The notes under the pieces are model-generated. The model ran no database searches, was not told the origin of the DNA, and worked only from the letters and a program-made list of their open reading frames with translations. The position numbers were made by a program, and so were the translations under genes. Below are positions 1 to 11,381 of a stretch of DNA of 64,000 bases, piece by piece. Source of the stretch: Scalesia atractyloides (taxonomy: Eukaryota > Streptophyta > Magnoliopsida > Asterales > Asteraceae); NCBI GenBank assembly GCA_947069175.1, contig CAMTDV010000022.1, positions 33,357,476 to 33,421,475 of the forward strand. Direction: 5' to 3'. Positions within the stretch are counted from its first letter, which is position 1. The number at the start of each line of letters is the position of its first letter.

Positions 1-1
1 A

Positions 2-553
2 GTCAGAAAAAGGGAAGAAAAGAGAGAAATATCAAACTTATTTTGTGATTTTTGTGAAAAGAAGAATCATGTCACTGAAAAATACTTTCTTCTAAAAGCC
101 TATGATATAAACAAAACAAGTGTGATAATTGATTCACCAAATTGCACCATTAAACAAACCACAAAACTCAAGAGTGTGTTTATCCCAAAAATTTTGATTT
201 CAAAAGAAATTAGTAAAAATCTAAAACACTTGAGAGTTCAAGAAAAGAATGTCCAAACAACTGTTACCGAACAACTGAATATAACCTCAGCTCCCAGAAA
301 GGTTCAAGTAACAAATGCACCACCAGCAAATAAATTTCCAAGAGGATATGGCCAACCTACTTACAAGAGTGTACCACTTGGCTATGAGGTCTACAAAAGA
401 CCATCTAAACCAAGAGTTAACAGGCATCCTCATGGTTATGATCATTTAATAGGAAATGGTTCACAGAAAATGTTATCAAAATTTGTTCAAAACACTAACC
501 ATATTCCTAGACTTGAGGCTGGAATGTCTGTACCCCATCCAAAGCCATACTAG
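2..553 (+). pseudogene. Element A gag C-terminus / gag-pol linker
   Basis: The frame is open from base 2 to a stop at 551-553. Near its start is a zinc-knuckle-like motif (about 38-79) with spacing CX2CX4HX4 and a Tyr where the last Cys is expected, so the knuckle is damaged. It is followed by a basic, Pro/Tyr/Gly-rich linker with repeated GY-type motifs. In this family such linkers join nucleocapsid to protease. The real gag start lies left of the window. Several stops separate this frame from the protease motif at 631. It is a decayed fragment; assignment to a copia gag-pol rests on the knuckle and on the protease that follows. Confidence 0.7.
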
Positions 554-617
554 CTTTGTAAACTCACCTAAACTAATTATTTACTCATGTGTAGGGAGCT
601 TCTACTTGCCTTGACAG

Positions 618-829
618 TTTATGATATGTAGATAGTGGAGGCTCCAGGCACATGATAGGATGTAGAGCCCTACTCAAAAATCCCATGGCACATGGAAGGG
701 GTGATACATCTTTTGGTAACAATTCAAAAGGGAAGGTGTTAGGGTCAGGGACAATCCAGGCTAGGAAACTCAAGTTTGAACATGTCAATCTTATTGACAA
801 TCTGAAATTTAATCTTCTTGGTGTATCTC
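618..829 (+). pseudogene. Element A protease active site and start of GAG-pre-integrase region
   Basis: A copia aspartic protease signature is readable at 628-660: Y-V-D-S-G-G-S-R-H-M, with the catalytic D-S-G at 631-639. Just upstream are in-frame stops. Downstream the frame reads the typical copia stretch ending N-L-L-G-V-S (about 811-828), where element B interrupts it. After B (from 35005) the frame goes on with S-Q-M-S-D-K-G, the usual sequel. The protease would process the Gag-Pol polyprotein in the virus-like particle. The catalytic triplet is intact, but the polyprotein is not. Confidence 0.8.
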
Positions 830-1271
830 TGTTAGAACTTTTGAGATCGTTGGTACTTAGTTTTATTGGATTTTGGATTGTTTTGTAAAGTTTTATAGTA
901 ATCTAGAAAGTTCAGGGGCTAAAGTGTAACTACAAGGAAACTTCCATGTAGTGTCGTAATTAAGTTACGGATGTATTTATTAAATACGCCAGGTAGCCTG
1001 TATTATATATATTAGTTGAACGGAAACCCTAGTCCAAGGTTGTTCGACAAGTTGTGATTATTGTTCTTGTGCTAAATCCGAATATCCAGGTGCATTAAGT
1101 GTGTTTATTAGTTGGGATTACATATACAACACTTGTTATTGCATCCAAAACAAGAATCTTCATCTTCATCTTTTGGCTTTCTTAACTTTTACACATTCAA
1201 ACCACTAATCTATAGTTGTTTGGGTGTTAACAATCAAACCACTGTGATCCGAATCAATTTTGGGACTCACA
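830..1271 (+). repeat. Element B 5' LTR
   Basis: 442 bp, bounded by TGTTAG and CTCACA, matching 34542-35002 along its whole length with scattered substitutions and indels. A TATA-like AT run lies at about 1003-1012. The LTR contains GTCGTAATTAAG and AAATACGCC, the same motif family that is scattered through B's leader and its pol-ORF3 spacer. Confidence 0.93.
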
Positions 1272-1274
1272 ATT

Positions 1275-1287
1275 TGGTATCAGAGCC
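1275..1287 (+). promoter_or_regulatory. Element B primer-binding site (initiator Met tRNA)
   Basis: TGGTATCAGAGCC lies four bases after the LTR end. It is complementary to the 3' end of plant initiator methionine tRNA, the usual primer of copia reverse transcription. Confidence 0.92.
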
Positions 1288-1931
1288 TTCGTGCTCTTGA
1301 TTGTTTCAGTTTTTGTTAAGATTCTTCAAGTTTTGAAGATTTTTCAAAAGTTTTCGAAGTTTCAAGGTTTTTCAAATTTTTGGACTTAAAATGGCTTGAT
1401 CTGGTGTGTTTAATCATGGGGTTGTTGTTAATCATTTTTTTAGTGAACATCTGGGTCATTTTGATACAAAGAAACACAAATTTTGAGTCGTTTTTGAGTG
1501 ATTAGAGGGTTTTTGTTCGTACTTAAACCCTGCTGGGCATATTTAAATTTGAAGACAGCGTAGATAATTTTGAATTTAGCATCATTAGTTTGAAGATCGT
1601 GTAATTAACAAATACGCCGGCAATATACCAGCGGAATTTGTTGATTCTCAGCGAAATATTGTCAGCGTATTTAATCGAATGTGACTTTGAAGTCAGCGAT
1701 AAAGATCCACAGCGATTTTATCACGGTGATCGGCATACTTAGCCAAGCTTATGTGTGTTTTGTTTGTACCAGCGGAATTAGCTATTATCACCGGTCCAGG
1801 ATTTCAAGAACCTCAGCGTATTTGACCAAGCTCCACGTAATTAACTCTTAACCGGCGTATTTGAACACAATACTTCAAAAACCAGCGTACTTAATCTCTG
1901 ATCAAAAATTTAAACTTAAAATCAAACCAAA
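1288..1931 (+). other. Element B 5' leader with scattered CGGCGTATTTGA-type motifs
   Basis: Untranslated leader of about 640 bp with no ORF I can support. From about 1608 to 1895 it holds a cluster of short related words: AAATACGCCGG, CAGCGGAATT (twice), CAGCGTATTTAA, CAGCGTATTTGA, CGGCGTATTTGA, CAGCGTACTTAA. The same words recur in B's own pol-ORF3 spacer (17660-18320) and are absent from the leaders of D and E. First plausible gag ATG is 1932. Confidence 0.75.
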
Positions 1932-3125
1932 ATGTCACTTAATTAATTGAATCTGATCGCTCAAGCCGAACTTGAAACTGGAACTGCAACTAGGCCTCCC
2001 AAATTGAAGGGATCCGAAGATTTCAGCAGCTGGAAAAAAACATATAAATTCATTCTTTGAGTAAACGGACTATACTCAATGGATGTCCGTCACTGTAGGA
2101 CCCCATGTTCCTATGGTTATTCACGATGATATTCGTACTATCAACGAAGATCCCTTAACCTTCACTGATGAAGATAGGACACTCATCCAACGTGACCATC
2201 AGGCTCACACTGCTCTAACTATGGCTCTGTCAAAGGATGACAACAACTTGTTTGAAGAATACACCTCGGCTCATGAACTATGGTTGGCTCGTATCGATCA
2301 CTCGAAGGCAACGAAGAACTGATGGAAAACAAGAGAGATATGATTCAGAAGAATACGACATGTTTGGAGTGTTCGAGGTGAAAGTTTGTCAGATCACATT
2401 AGCCGCTTTCTGAATGTGTTAACGAAAATGAAGAAAGTTGGTAATCCTGTTGTCAACTATGCTACAATCAAAAAGCTTTTGGACTCTCTTCCAAAAGAAT
2501 GGAGCTTACAGTGCATGATGATCAAAAGAACCTTCCTAACCAGTACGACTCCAGTTACCCTTTCGGAATTGATCAACACTCTAAAGGCTTTTGAAATGGA
2601 CGTGCTCAAAAGAGAGATGAATCAAACAGGATACTTACAACAAAAATCTGCTTAATCCGCTACTATTATTATGCCCAAGAACATGGCATTCGTTGCCCCG
2701 ACAGTCTCTGGGGGTTCAAGCTCTCAAAGTGCTGGTGTATCTTACTTCAACGCTTCCGCAAACTCTGCTAAGGCTCACAGTCCAATGAGAAAGCTACTAT
2801 GGTCGGTGATGCTCAAGCACTAAAGATCTCCACTGAACATGTTGCACTGATTTAACACCTTCCTCAGCAGTTATGAGGTTCTTATGTCGGGTGAACTGAA
2901 AGGAGACTTTCTTTCAGCTGAAGACATGTACCAAGTTGATCCAGATGATATGGAAGAAATCGATCTCAAATGGCAGATGGCTATGATCACCTTAAGACTG
3001 AAGAAATTTAAAGATAAGACAGGAAAAAGATTGTCTCTCGGAAAAGGAAAAGCTGGTTTTGACAAGTCAAAGTTGTGATGCTAAAATTGCAAGAATTTGG
3101 GTCACTTCAAGAGAGATTGGCCGCT
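1932..3125 (+). pseudogene. Element B gag (capsid and first zinc knuckle)
   Basis: Starting near ATG 1932, the fragments read as a copia gag of the UBN2/retrotran_gag type. There is an N-terminal motif P-P-K-L-K-G-S-E-D-F-S-S-W at about 1999-2037, then a capsid part at 2083-2322 and a second capsid part at 2386-2655 with the S-L-P-K-E-W motif. A further segment at 2884-3078 contains the family's D-P-D-D-M-E-E-I-D-L-K-W-Q-M-A-M stretch. A zinc knuckle follows at 3079-3120 (CX2CX4HX4) with Trp in place of the last Cys and an internal stop. Several frameshifts and stops break the gene, so no intact Gag can be made. Gag would form the particle and bind RNA. Confidence 0.85.
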
Positions 3126-3741
3126 GTTGAAGAATGAGATTGCTGAGATTGCCCCAGCGAGAAGGCCAATCGCTATTGAGGGAAATGAGAATGCTACTGA
3201 TAACACCCTAAAGGCACGGTGGTAGAAGATTATGATTGAGCTGATGAAATTGCTGTGGCAAAGGAAGAAGTCAACAAGGCTCTTATGGCTAAAATCTCTA
3301 TTAGATCAGTCTCATCTTCATCAAACTATGTTGGGAAACAAGCTGCAGGAATTCCTAAGGGCGACAAAGTTATAGATAAAGGCTTGAAGAGCATAGTCGC
3401 TCCTACTGAACCGTCAACATATAAGGGAAAGAAAGAAGTTGAGAAGCCTGAACCGAAGAAGAAAGCCCAAGAAGCAACTAGCAGCATTAAGAATGAGAAA
3501 GTTGAAGCTCCTGCAGCTGCCATGAAAGCAGAATCTGCAAAGGAGAAAGAGGATAAGGATTTGGTAAACAGCATACCTTATGAATTTAAAGCAAAATTAT
3601 GCTCCCAACCATGTTTGAACATCGTGGCACATTATAAATCACTCAACCGTGACCTAATTAAAGAAAAAGAAAAGGTTTTGCAATTTAACAAAGAACTGAA
3701 AGAAAATGAAGCTGTATATCAGAGAAAGTTGAATTCAACTT
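3126..3741 (+). pseudogene. Element B gag-pol linker, first half (charged, coiled-coil type)
   Basis: The open stretch 3255-3741 is rich in Lys, Glu and Ala, with a long KEKEK-type helix near its end. It has no enzyme motif. It is broken at 3741/3742 by element C. After C, from 11601, the same frame goes on (L-A-E-M-Q-T-L-K-E-F) to about 11690. This joins the halves across 7.9 kb and proves the linker belongs to B. Long charged linkers between the two zinc knuckles are also seen in element D (22616-24437). Function is unknown; a role in particle assembly is only a guess. Confidence 0.75.
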
Positions 3742-4755
3742 TGTGACACCCTGACACGCAGCGGAAATGGTAGTCGGGACATGATTGGGTTTTCATCAAA
3801 GCTCATGACATTTACTATTATAAAAGTTTCATATTTATTATATCAAATTAAAAGAAATAATCCAATCAACACACAAACCATACAACACCAAATGTTCTAA
3901 ACATGACATTCAAGTAATGATTTATTCTTCTTCTAAGGCCCAATCCTATGTGTTCCTTGCTTCAACCTGATCACCTGTATCATGTGTAAAAATAGAGTAT
4001 TGGGTCAACTAAAGTTGGCGAGTGAATCTCATTTAATCATTTGAAAGAAATAGTCATATATTGATTATTTTAATAAAAATGTGCGTAAACCAAATATGAG
4101 CATACATATCGTAAATCTATCCACAAACCACATAACATCAAGCAATGTACACATGAGTATGATAAATGATGAACTGTGAGATCAAGGCTCAATCAAACAG
4201 AGCCGATCTAATGAGGCACGCGATGCTCAACTCGTATCCAACGAGGAACTGATGGGCCTAATGTGAATGATTGCAGTGAAATGAGAAAATGTAACCACAT
4301 ATAACAACAAACAAACATTACATAACACAATAGATCATATTATGTAGTAGCCCAAGTGTTTGAATAAACGAAATAGGGAAACGACCAATGATACACCACA
4401 AAACATGAACTAAAAAGGGGAATTCGTAAGGATTCACTCACAGTGGGTGCGTTTCTTGGATTAATGACGAACGCGCACGATTTAAGATTCAATCGACAAG
4501 AGAAAACTTAACCTAATAATCACATAATAATTTGATAAATAAATAACTTTTATTTGAAATTAATTTTTCTAATTAATTCCTTTTATTAGATTTTTAGGTT
4601 TATTTTATTGTATTTATTACACTTTTAAAATTTTTAAAAGTCTTACTTTAAGGTATTTTAAAGGATTTTTAAATAAAATAATTAAAGAAAATGATTATTA
4701 AAAAAATACCCTTTACAGGGTTGACCGGTCGGACCGGGTTTGACCTTAAAATTAT

Positions 4756-5165
4756 TGGCATCGTGTGAGGATCGAACTCGTGAGCTCCCGTATACGTGCA
4801 CGCAGCTCTACCAACTGAGCTACGTGTCTAACCTGAAATAAACCTGATTTTAATTACATATATATACTAATTACGTTATTTCATAAATTCATTTAATATT
4901 TTGTTATTATCGAACCGTTGCATGGTCACAGTATCAAACCCGCGTCTTGTTGTCCGTGTGCACACAGCCCAACCAGTTGGGCTGTGTGTCTAACCCGTAA
5001 TATCCCGGAATTATATTAGTTATATATACTTAATAAAGGGTGATCTGAATAGGTCTTAAAAAAATTGGTTTTTATTTCAGAAATCGGAATGCGAGTGAGA
5101 CTCGAACCCGGGACATGCGCTTTAAGTTTGCACACAGTCCACCAGTGGACTGTGTATCTAACCCG
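4756..5165 (-). repeat. Three tandem tRNA-like units in element C left LTR
   Basis: Read on the minus strand (the element's sense strand) there are three units about 150-170 bp apart. Each starts with a GGTTAGAYAC-type word, has a D-arm-like hairpin (box A), and about 40 bases later has a T-arm-like box B. Box A positions: 4811-4822 (complement of TAGCTCAGTTGG), 4969-4985 and 5139-5152. Box B: 4769-4779, 4931-4942 and 5099-5109, the last a perfect GGTTCGAGTC type. Anticodon and acceptor stems do not pair well, so these are not working tRNA genes. Confidence 0.75.
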
Positions 5166-5753
5166 GTTAAATCTACGATTTAAATTATACTTATACACTA
5201 CAAAAACTTCATCTTCTTCATGATTGATACATACTGTTTTAATGAAACTGTTGAAACTCGTTGTATTATTCATAATCTTCACAGAATATACACAATAAGG
5301 AGATGCTAAAAGTTTAAAAGATGCTATACCGAACAGGGGGGTAGCTTTGATTCCTCTGATAGAATTCTGGCGACCAGAAGTTTTCCGGCGAAGTGGGTTT
5401 TGAACACAGAGCTTTTTAGAAAGGTTTTCGAGATTACTTGTGAGTGTGAGCGAGTTCTACAAGGTTCTAGGATCACTATTTATAGGTGAAAACACTGATT
5501 GAATTGAATTTCGGTTGTGTCGGTTTCGGTCAAATAATTTATGAGTAATTAAGTGTTTAACCAAATTGGGTTTAAGACCCCAACATTGAGTCTAACTCAT
5601 GATTGGGAACGTTTCTTTTAGTTAAATTCGAAACAGAAATGAAGCTTTGAAGATAAACCGGAGGTTACAGCCGTTACCGGCGGTTGTTTCAAATTTGATT
5701 TCAGGAAGCTGATTCGATATAAGATTTATTTCGTTTGGAATTAATTCAGACAT

Positions 5754-5825
5754 GTGTCTGTAGTGTAGTGGTGTGTTGTGTGTGTTAGTTTGTGGGAGAC
5801 CCGGGTTCGATACCCGCGGTCTTTA
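5754..5825 (+). repeat. Fourth tRNA-like unit, opposite orientation, element C left LTR
   Basis: On the + strand, TAGTGTAGTGG (5761-5771) is a box A of the Asp/Glu tRNA kind. GGGTTCGATAC (5803-5813) is a box B lying 42 bases downstream, inside a T-arm-like hairpin GACCCGGGTTCGATACCCG. It is antisense to the element. No convincing anticodon stem is seen. Confidence 0.7.
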
Positions 5826-6041
5826 TTCATTTTTTAAGTATCATTTTGTTTTTAATGTTTTAATATTATTATTTATATTTTAATTATTAACATTATTATC
5901 TTAACTTTATTTATTATTTAATACTAATAACAATATAATAAATTTAAAAGTCTCAACATAAATGCGTAACGAACATCATACGTATATTTGAATTTACAAA
6001 ACGGAGCGGGTTTTAGAACCCGTTTTTCGTCAGATGATACA

Positions 6042-6303
6042 GTATCCCCTAGTTTTAGAAATTTCATCATGAAATTTAAGTAGTGGTAGGTGTAACTTGA
6101 AAGTGGTGAGGGTATTATTCACGCATTGAGTCTTCGCGTTCCCAAGTAAACTTAGGTCCTCGTTTTGACTCCCAATGCATTTTGACTATCGAAGTTCTAC
6201 TTCGTCTTAAATGTTTTCTCTATGATTTCTACAGGTTGCTCTACGAGTTGCATTGATTCATAAATCTGGATATCTTTTAACAGAAAAAGGGAGTGTGAGG
6301 TTT
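6042..6303 (-). pseudogene. Element C remnant of pol 3' end
   Basis: This stretch aligns by eye with 53844-54095 of element G, the tail of integrase and chromodomain-like region. The block CGCATTGAGTCTTC..CCCAAGTAAAC.CAGGTCCTCGTTT is shared. It lies next to the LTR in both elements. Everything upstream (protease, RT, RNase H, integrase core) is missing from C. The homology fades after about 6303. Confidence 0.75.
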
Positions 6304-7119
6304 AGATTTGACGTTAAAGGTTTACATAACTAGGTGAGTACGATGCTTAAATTTCGATTGAGGCGGTATCGTTCCTAGTAAGGGTTGAATACTCTGTTAC
6401 AGGAATCGTTTTATGATGCCTGAGGCGTAGAATTGAAGAGAGTTGTATCTTAGAAATGACTAACTGAATATGATCTCATGATAAAGGGTTTTGAGGAAAA
6501 ATTGAAACATCAAAAAAATGATAAAGTTATATCACAAAACGAAGTCTTCAACCACATCGTTATCCAAATTAAGATTTACACTACCTACACGGAACTTCTC
6601 ATAACCGCCTAACAATGCTTTTGATCATTTGACAAGAATACTTATATATAGGAAGTACCAGCAGCGTATCCACCATATCCTTGTCAAATTTTCATTGGCT
6701 TTGTCAGTATGTCACAATTAGTTCTATGTGACTCGTCCTAAAATCTACAAAACATAAAGAAACACAACAGCCAAATCTTTGTGTTTAATTTTTTGGGTTA
6801 CAAGACTGAATGGCGGCGGTACCTCTCTTTTGTGCTATGAGAAGTGGTCAGTTTATGAAAAAGTGAAACACGACCTAACTTCTTTAATTGGTGAGACAAG
6901 GTTCTTCGTAATGTATGATGACATGAATTTTAAATTGATGAATAGAGACATAAAATGAAACAACGTGATATAAATTACTTTATGGGCATTAAAATTTTGA
7001 TACATCAATTCCCAAATTGAAACAAAGACATCTTGAATAATTTAAACAAGTTATGAAATTTATATAAAACATTAAGACTAAACGGTTGGAGTGGAGTCTT
7101 GTTTCTCTGTGGTGGAAGG
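6304..7119 (-). other. Element C internal segment of unknown origin
   Basis: About 0.8 kb of AT-rich sequence fills the place of pol. It shows no similarity by eye to element G or to any other part of the window, and I see no retroelement motif in it. The longest plain open stretch is on the + strand, 6758-6958 (66 codons, no ATG at its start), with no family I recognise. It may be captured DNA, filler left by deletion repair, or a diverged part of a gag-only family. Confidence 0.5.
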
Positions 7120-8428
7120 CTAGTTGGGTTGCTCATTCGCACCATTGTTGACCTCAATTGGGTTCGCATTGATGTTGTACGCTCTTCCTCTAGCTGGTGG
7201 AGGTGTTGAGTTTGCCTGATTCGCTTGGTTAACTGGGTTTGCTTGAGCTTGAGCGTTAATGATATTCACCAACCTAGGGCACATGTTTCTAAAGTGGGTA
7301 GGGTCACCACAATTAAAGTAGGCTCGAACATATGGAACCATGGGATATTGAGGTTGTTGATAGGGTTGAATCATATTTTGGGCAGGGGTGGAGCTTGGTT
7401 TTGAGGAGTACGACAAGTTTTATTCAGATGACCATAACGCCCACAATTAGCACACAGTCGGCAGGGTATGGTGGGTTGATGGTGATAATGGCAGGTGTTG
7501 CATTGAGGGTGAGGACCATTGTAAGGTTTCTTGTTTGGGTATGTTGGGTTGGGTGCCACTTGGGTGATTGGGATAGCTTGGAGGGGTACGGCTTGTGGAG
7601 CTGGTTGACTGGTTTGAGTGACAGTGAAATTTTGCGCGTCTCGCTTTCTCTTGGTAGTGAATTGAGAAAAAGGATTCAGTTTGGGTTGAGTTTGAGGTTT
7701 TGGTTGGTGTTTTATCTTTCTTCTTATCATCCTTGAAGTCCCCATTTCTAATATGATTTTGGTGAGTTCTATAGCTAGCTCCATTGCTGCTACCAAAGTT
7801 GCAGGTGTAGTACTCGTCACAGAGTCCTGAATCTTCGAAGGAAGACCCCGAATGTAGGGCTCGATCAAGCGGTAGAGAGGGGTGAACAAATTGGGAACCA
7901 TTTGATTCAACTCGAGGAACCTCTTGTTGTAGGTTATGTGATCTCCCTCTTTTTGCTTCAAGAAACAGAAATCATCCTATAGCTTTTTAATTTCGCTTCT
8001 TGCGCAGAAGCGTCTTGTCATAAGTTCTCGAAGCTCTTCCCAAGTTAGGGCTACTGTGGCTTCGACGCCTCTTCTGCCCTTTTCGGCATTCCACCAAGTG
8101 AGTGCTACCCCAAAAATACGACCAGTAGCATAACGGACTTTACAGTCGTTAGGACAGCCACAATTGAGAAAGGTACTCTCCATCTCTTAAAACCATCAAG
8201 GAGAGCAGTTACCCCTTCAGTACCTTCGTACTTTGGTGGGTCACATGAGTTGAAGTGCTTGTAGGTGCACTTGGTGGTGTTTGTGGGAGGGTTGGCAGTA
8301 TTTTGCTCCTCTTGATTGATTGGGTGGATAGGGTTAGCGACTAGAGCTTGTTGAACTTGAATCACGATATCGGAATTACGGCGGCCATTGGTTGAGCGAT
8401 TTGGGCAGCCAAGCGCTCGCCGGATCAT
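7120..8428 (-). pseudogene. Element C gag (Ty3/gypsy)
   Basis: On the minus strand three frames together give a gypsy Gag. 8428-8105 and 8183-7977 hold the retrotransposon gag domain: an R-Y-A-T-G-R-x-F-G-V-A-L-T-W-W-N motif, followed by the T-W-E-E-L-R-E segment. 7961-7371 holds the end of the capsid (M-V-P-N-L-F-T-P) and a knuckle-like C-A-N-C-G-R-Y-G-H-L-N-K-T-C. 7416-7120 holds a second zinc knuckle with Phe in the first Cys position (F-N-C-G-D-P-T-H-F-R-N-M-C) and an N/A/Q-rich tail ending at a stop. Frameshifts near 8183, 7970 and 7400 break it. It is clearly the counterpart of G's gag (57503-58542). Confidence 0.88.
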
Positions 8429-9320
8429 CCTGATCTCCTACCTCTACGAGAGTGCCTAGAAGACATCTGCAGGGAATACATAACGAGAGTACGAGTTTGA
8501 CATTTTTTGGTGCCATGTGTCGTATTTAGAAATTAACAACTACAAAACAAATGAGAAAATAAATCACTACATCCATAGGATGTTTTGGGCTTTGCTCATG
8601 TTTGGGCCCCATATGCCCCCATACTTAGCCTAGGTAGTCATGTGGGCCCCCATGACTACTGGGCTCTGTAGAGTTCACATTGGTTTTGGCTTGTTTAACA
8701 TTCACGCCACCCGAATGAAAATCGTAAAACATGATTGCAAATTACAAAGTTGGAAGGTGTCCTGGTGTAGACACATTAACAACTCAAAGTGTAGTTAGTT
8801 CATATGACGGTTGGTGTGGCATGCTTTGGCCTAATAGGTCCTTCGTACTCTCATCGTTAGTCCCCGGGTAGGCAAGCTGATCTGTTACTTTGGATTTATA
8901 CGAATGCCAAACCTAGACAGGACGTTCCGACTATCAGTACTTGTACCCTTCCAGTTATTACATGCCCGTCGTAGAACTCACTTTGATGAGATTGAAAAAT
9001 GAAAACATCATAAAATTCTTGAGAAAGGAAACATGAAAAATGTTTGTACATGTGAGAATTGAAACATGCGTAATGCGTATATATGTAAGCATGTTATGTT
9101 TGTCAATATGTATAGTACATTAAATATCACACAAAATCATATGATAGTGAGAGTGCTTGCATGAATTTGTGTGTGAAATAAATGTAAAACAAGTAAATAT
9201 CATGAGTTTGCATGTAACCAAATAACATGTAAGCAATTAAAATCTAATCGACTATAGTATAGGCTCTAAGAGTCTAATAACCTATCCTATATCCCTATAG
9301 TCAAAGCTCTAATACCAATT
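8429..9320 (-). other. Element C 5' leader and primer-binding site
   Basis: Untranslated leader read on the minus strand between the 5' LTR (right) and gag. The primer-binding site is the complement of 9306-9317: TGGTATTAGAGC, one base off the initiator-Met match. The leader shares blocks with G's leader (58543-59353), for example TCCTTCGTACTCTCATCGTT at about 8840 and 58915. No ORF is supported. Confidence 0.8.
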
Positions 9321-10307
9321 TGTCACACCCTGATCCGCAGCGGAAATGGTAGTCGGGGCATGATTAGGTTTTCATCAAAGCTCATGACATTTACTATTAT
9401 AAAAGTTTCATATTTATTATATCAAATTAAAAGAAATAATCCAATCAACTCACAAACTATACAATCACCAAATGTTCTAAACATGACCCAATCCTATGTG
9501 TTCCTTGCTTAAACCTGATCACCTGTATCATGTGTAAAAATTGCGTTTTGGGTCAACAAAAGTTGGCGAGTGAATCTCATTCAATCATTTGAAAGAAATA
9601 GTTATATCGATTATTTTAATAAAAATGTGCGTAAACCAAATATGAGCATACGTATGTGTAAATCTATCCACAAACCACATAACATCAAGCAATGTACACA
9701 TGAGTATGATAAATGATGAACTGTGAGATCAAGGCTCAATCAAACGGAGCCGATCTAATGAGGCACGCGATGCTCAACTCGTATCCAACGAGGAACTGAT
9801 GGGCCTAATGTGAATGATTGCAGTGAAATGAGAAAATGTAACCACATATAACAACAAATAAACATTACATAACACAATAGATCATATTATATAGTAGCAC
9901 AAGTGTTTGAATAAACGAAATAAGGAAACGACCAATGATACACCACAAAACATGAACTAAAAAGGGGAATTTGTAAGGATTCACTCACAGTGGGGTGCGT
10001 TTCTTGGATTAATGACGAACGCACACGATTTAAGATTCAATCGACGAGAGAAAACTTAACCTAAATAATCACATAATAATTTGATAAATATATAACTTTT
10101 ATTTGAAATTAAATTTTCTAATTAATTCCTTTTATTAGATTTTTAGGTTTATTTTATTGTATTTATTACACTTTTAAAATTTTTAAAAGTCTTACTTTAA
10201 GGTATTTTAAAGGATTTTTAAATAAAATAATTAAAGAAAATGATTATTAAAAAAATACCCTTTACAGGGTTGACCGGTCGGACCGGGTTTGACCTTAAAA
10301 TTATTGG

Positions 10308-10720
10308 CATCGTGTGAGGATCGAACTCGTGACCTCCCGTATACGTGCACGCAACTCTACCAACTGAGCTACGTGTCTAACCTGAAATAAACCTACTTTT
10401 AATTACATATATATACTAATTACGTTATTTCATAAATTCATTTAATTAAAAAGGATTTTGTTATTATCGAACCGTTGCATGGTCACAGTATCAAACCCGC
10501 GTCTTGTTGTCCGTGTGCACACAGCCCAACCAGTTGGGCTGTGTGTCTAACCCGTAATATCCCGGAATTATATTAGTTATATATACTTACTAAAGGGCGA
10601 TCTGAATAGGTCTTAAAAAAATTGGTTTTTATTTCAGAAATCGGAATGCGTGTGAGACTCGAACCCGGGACATGCACTTTAAGTTTGCACACAGTCCACC
10701 AGTGGACTGTGTATCTAACC
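10308..10720 (-). repeat. Three tandem tRNA-like units in element C right LTR
   Basis: Same arrangement as 4756-5165. Unit 1 spans about 10315-10380 (complement of TAGCTCAGTTGG for box A and GAGTTCGATCC for box B). Unit 2 spans about 10470-10550 and unit 3 about 10641-10720. The boxes are conserved between the two LTRs, as expected of copies made in one transposition. Confidence 0.72.
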
Positions 10721-11312
10721 CGGTTAAATCTACGATTTAAATTATACTTACACTACAAAAACTTCATCTTCTTCATGATTGATACATACTGTTTTAATGA
10801 AACTGTTGAAACTCGTTGTATTATTCATAATCTTCACAGAATATACACAATAAGGAGATGCTAAAAGTTTAAAAGATGCTATACCGAACAGGGGGGTAGC
10901 TTTGATTCCTCTGATAGAATTATGGCGACCAGAAGTTTTCCGGCGAAGTGGGGTTTGAACGCAGAGCTTTTTAGAGAGGTTTTACGAGATTACTTGTGAG
11001 TGTGAGCGAGTTCTACAAGGTTCTAGGATCACTATTTATAGGTGAAGACACTGATTTGAATTGAATTTCGGTCGTGTCGGTTTCGGTCAAACAATTTATG
11101 AGTAATTAAGTGTGTAACTGAATTGGGTTTAATTGACCCCAAGATTGAGTCTAACTCATGATTGGGAACGTTTCTTTTAGTTAAATTCGAAACAGAAACG
11201 AAGCTTTGAAGATAAACTGGAGGTTACAGCTGTTACCTGCGTTTGCTTCAAATTTGATTTCAGGAAGCTGATTCGATATAAGATTTATTTGGTTTAGAAT
11301 TAATTTAGATAT

Positions 11313-11381
11313 GAGTGTGTAGTGTAGCGGTGTGTTGTGTGTGTTAGTTTGTGGGAGACCCGGGTTCGATACCTGCGGTCT
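11313..11381 (+). repeat. Fourth tRNA-like unit, element C right LTR
   Basis: TAGTGTAGCGG at 11320-11330 and GGGTTCGATAC at 11362-11372, as at 5754-5825, with one change in box A and one in the T-arm-like stem. Confidence 0.68.

Larger units (their letters stand above)
1..829 (+). mobile_element. Copia element A, left part (cut by element B)
   Basis: This is the left visible part of a Ty1/copia element whose 5' LTR lies outside the window. It carries the tail of gag and the start of the protease/GAG-pre-integrase region. It stops at 829, where element B begins after the 5-bp target site ATCTC (825-829). The same five bases recur at 35003-35007, and the reading frame for the GAG-pre-integrase domain continues there. 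The piece at 35003-43646 is therefore the other half of the same element. This is the oldest layer of the left nest. Confidence 0.9.
3742..6041 (-). repeat. Element C 3' LTR (left copy)
   Basis: 2300 bp, starting TGTGACACCC and ending GATGATACA on the + strand, matching 9321-11600. A minus-strand TATA box (CTATAAATAG, at 5476-5485) marks the likely promoter of the element. The LTR contains four tRNA-like units, described separately. Confidence 0.9.

Noticed and set aside
4756..4832. Functional tRNA gene on the minus strand
   Set aside because: Box A and box B fit, but the anticodon stem does not pair and the T-stem has mismatches. The same unit is found in every LTR of the family, so it is a repeat, not a gene.
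5016..5282. Minus-strand ORF of 88 codons repeated near 10.7 kb on the other strand track
   Set aside because: It spans tRNA-like unit 3 of the element C LTR, and its frame is not conserved in the second LTR copy.
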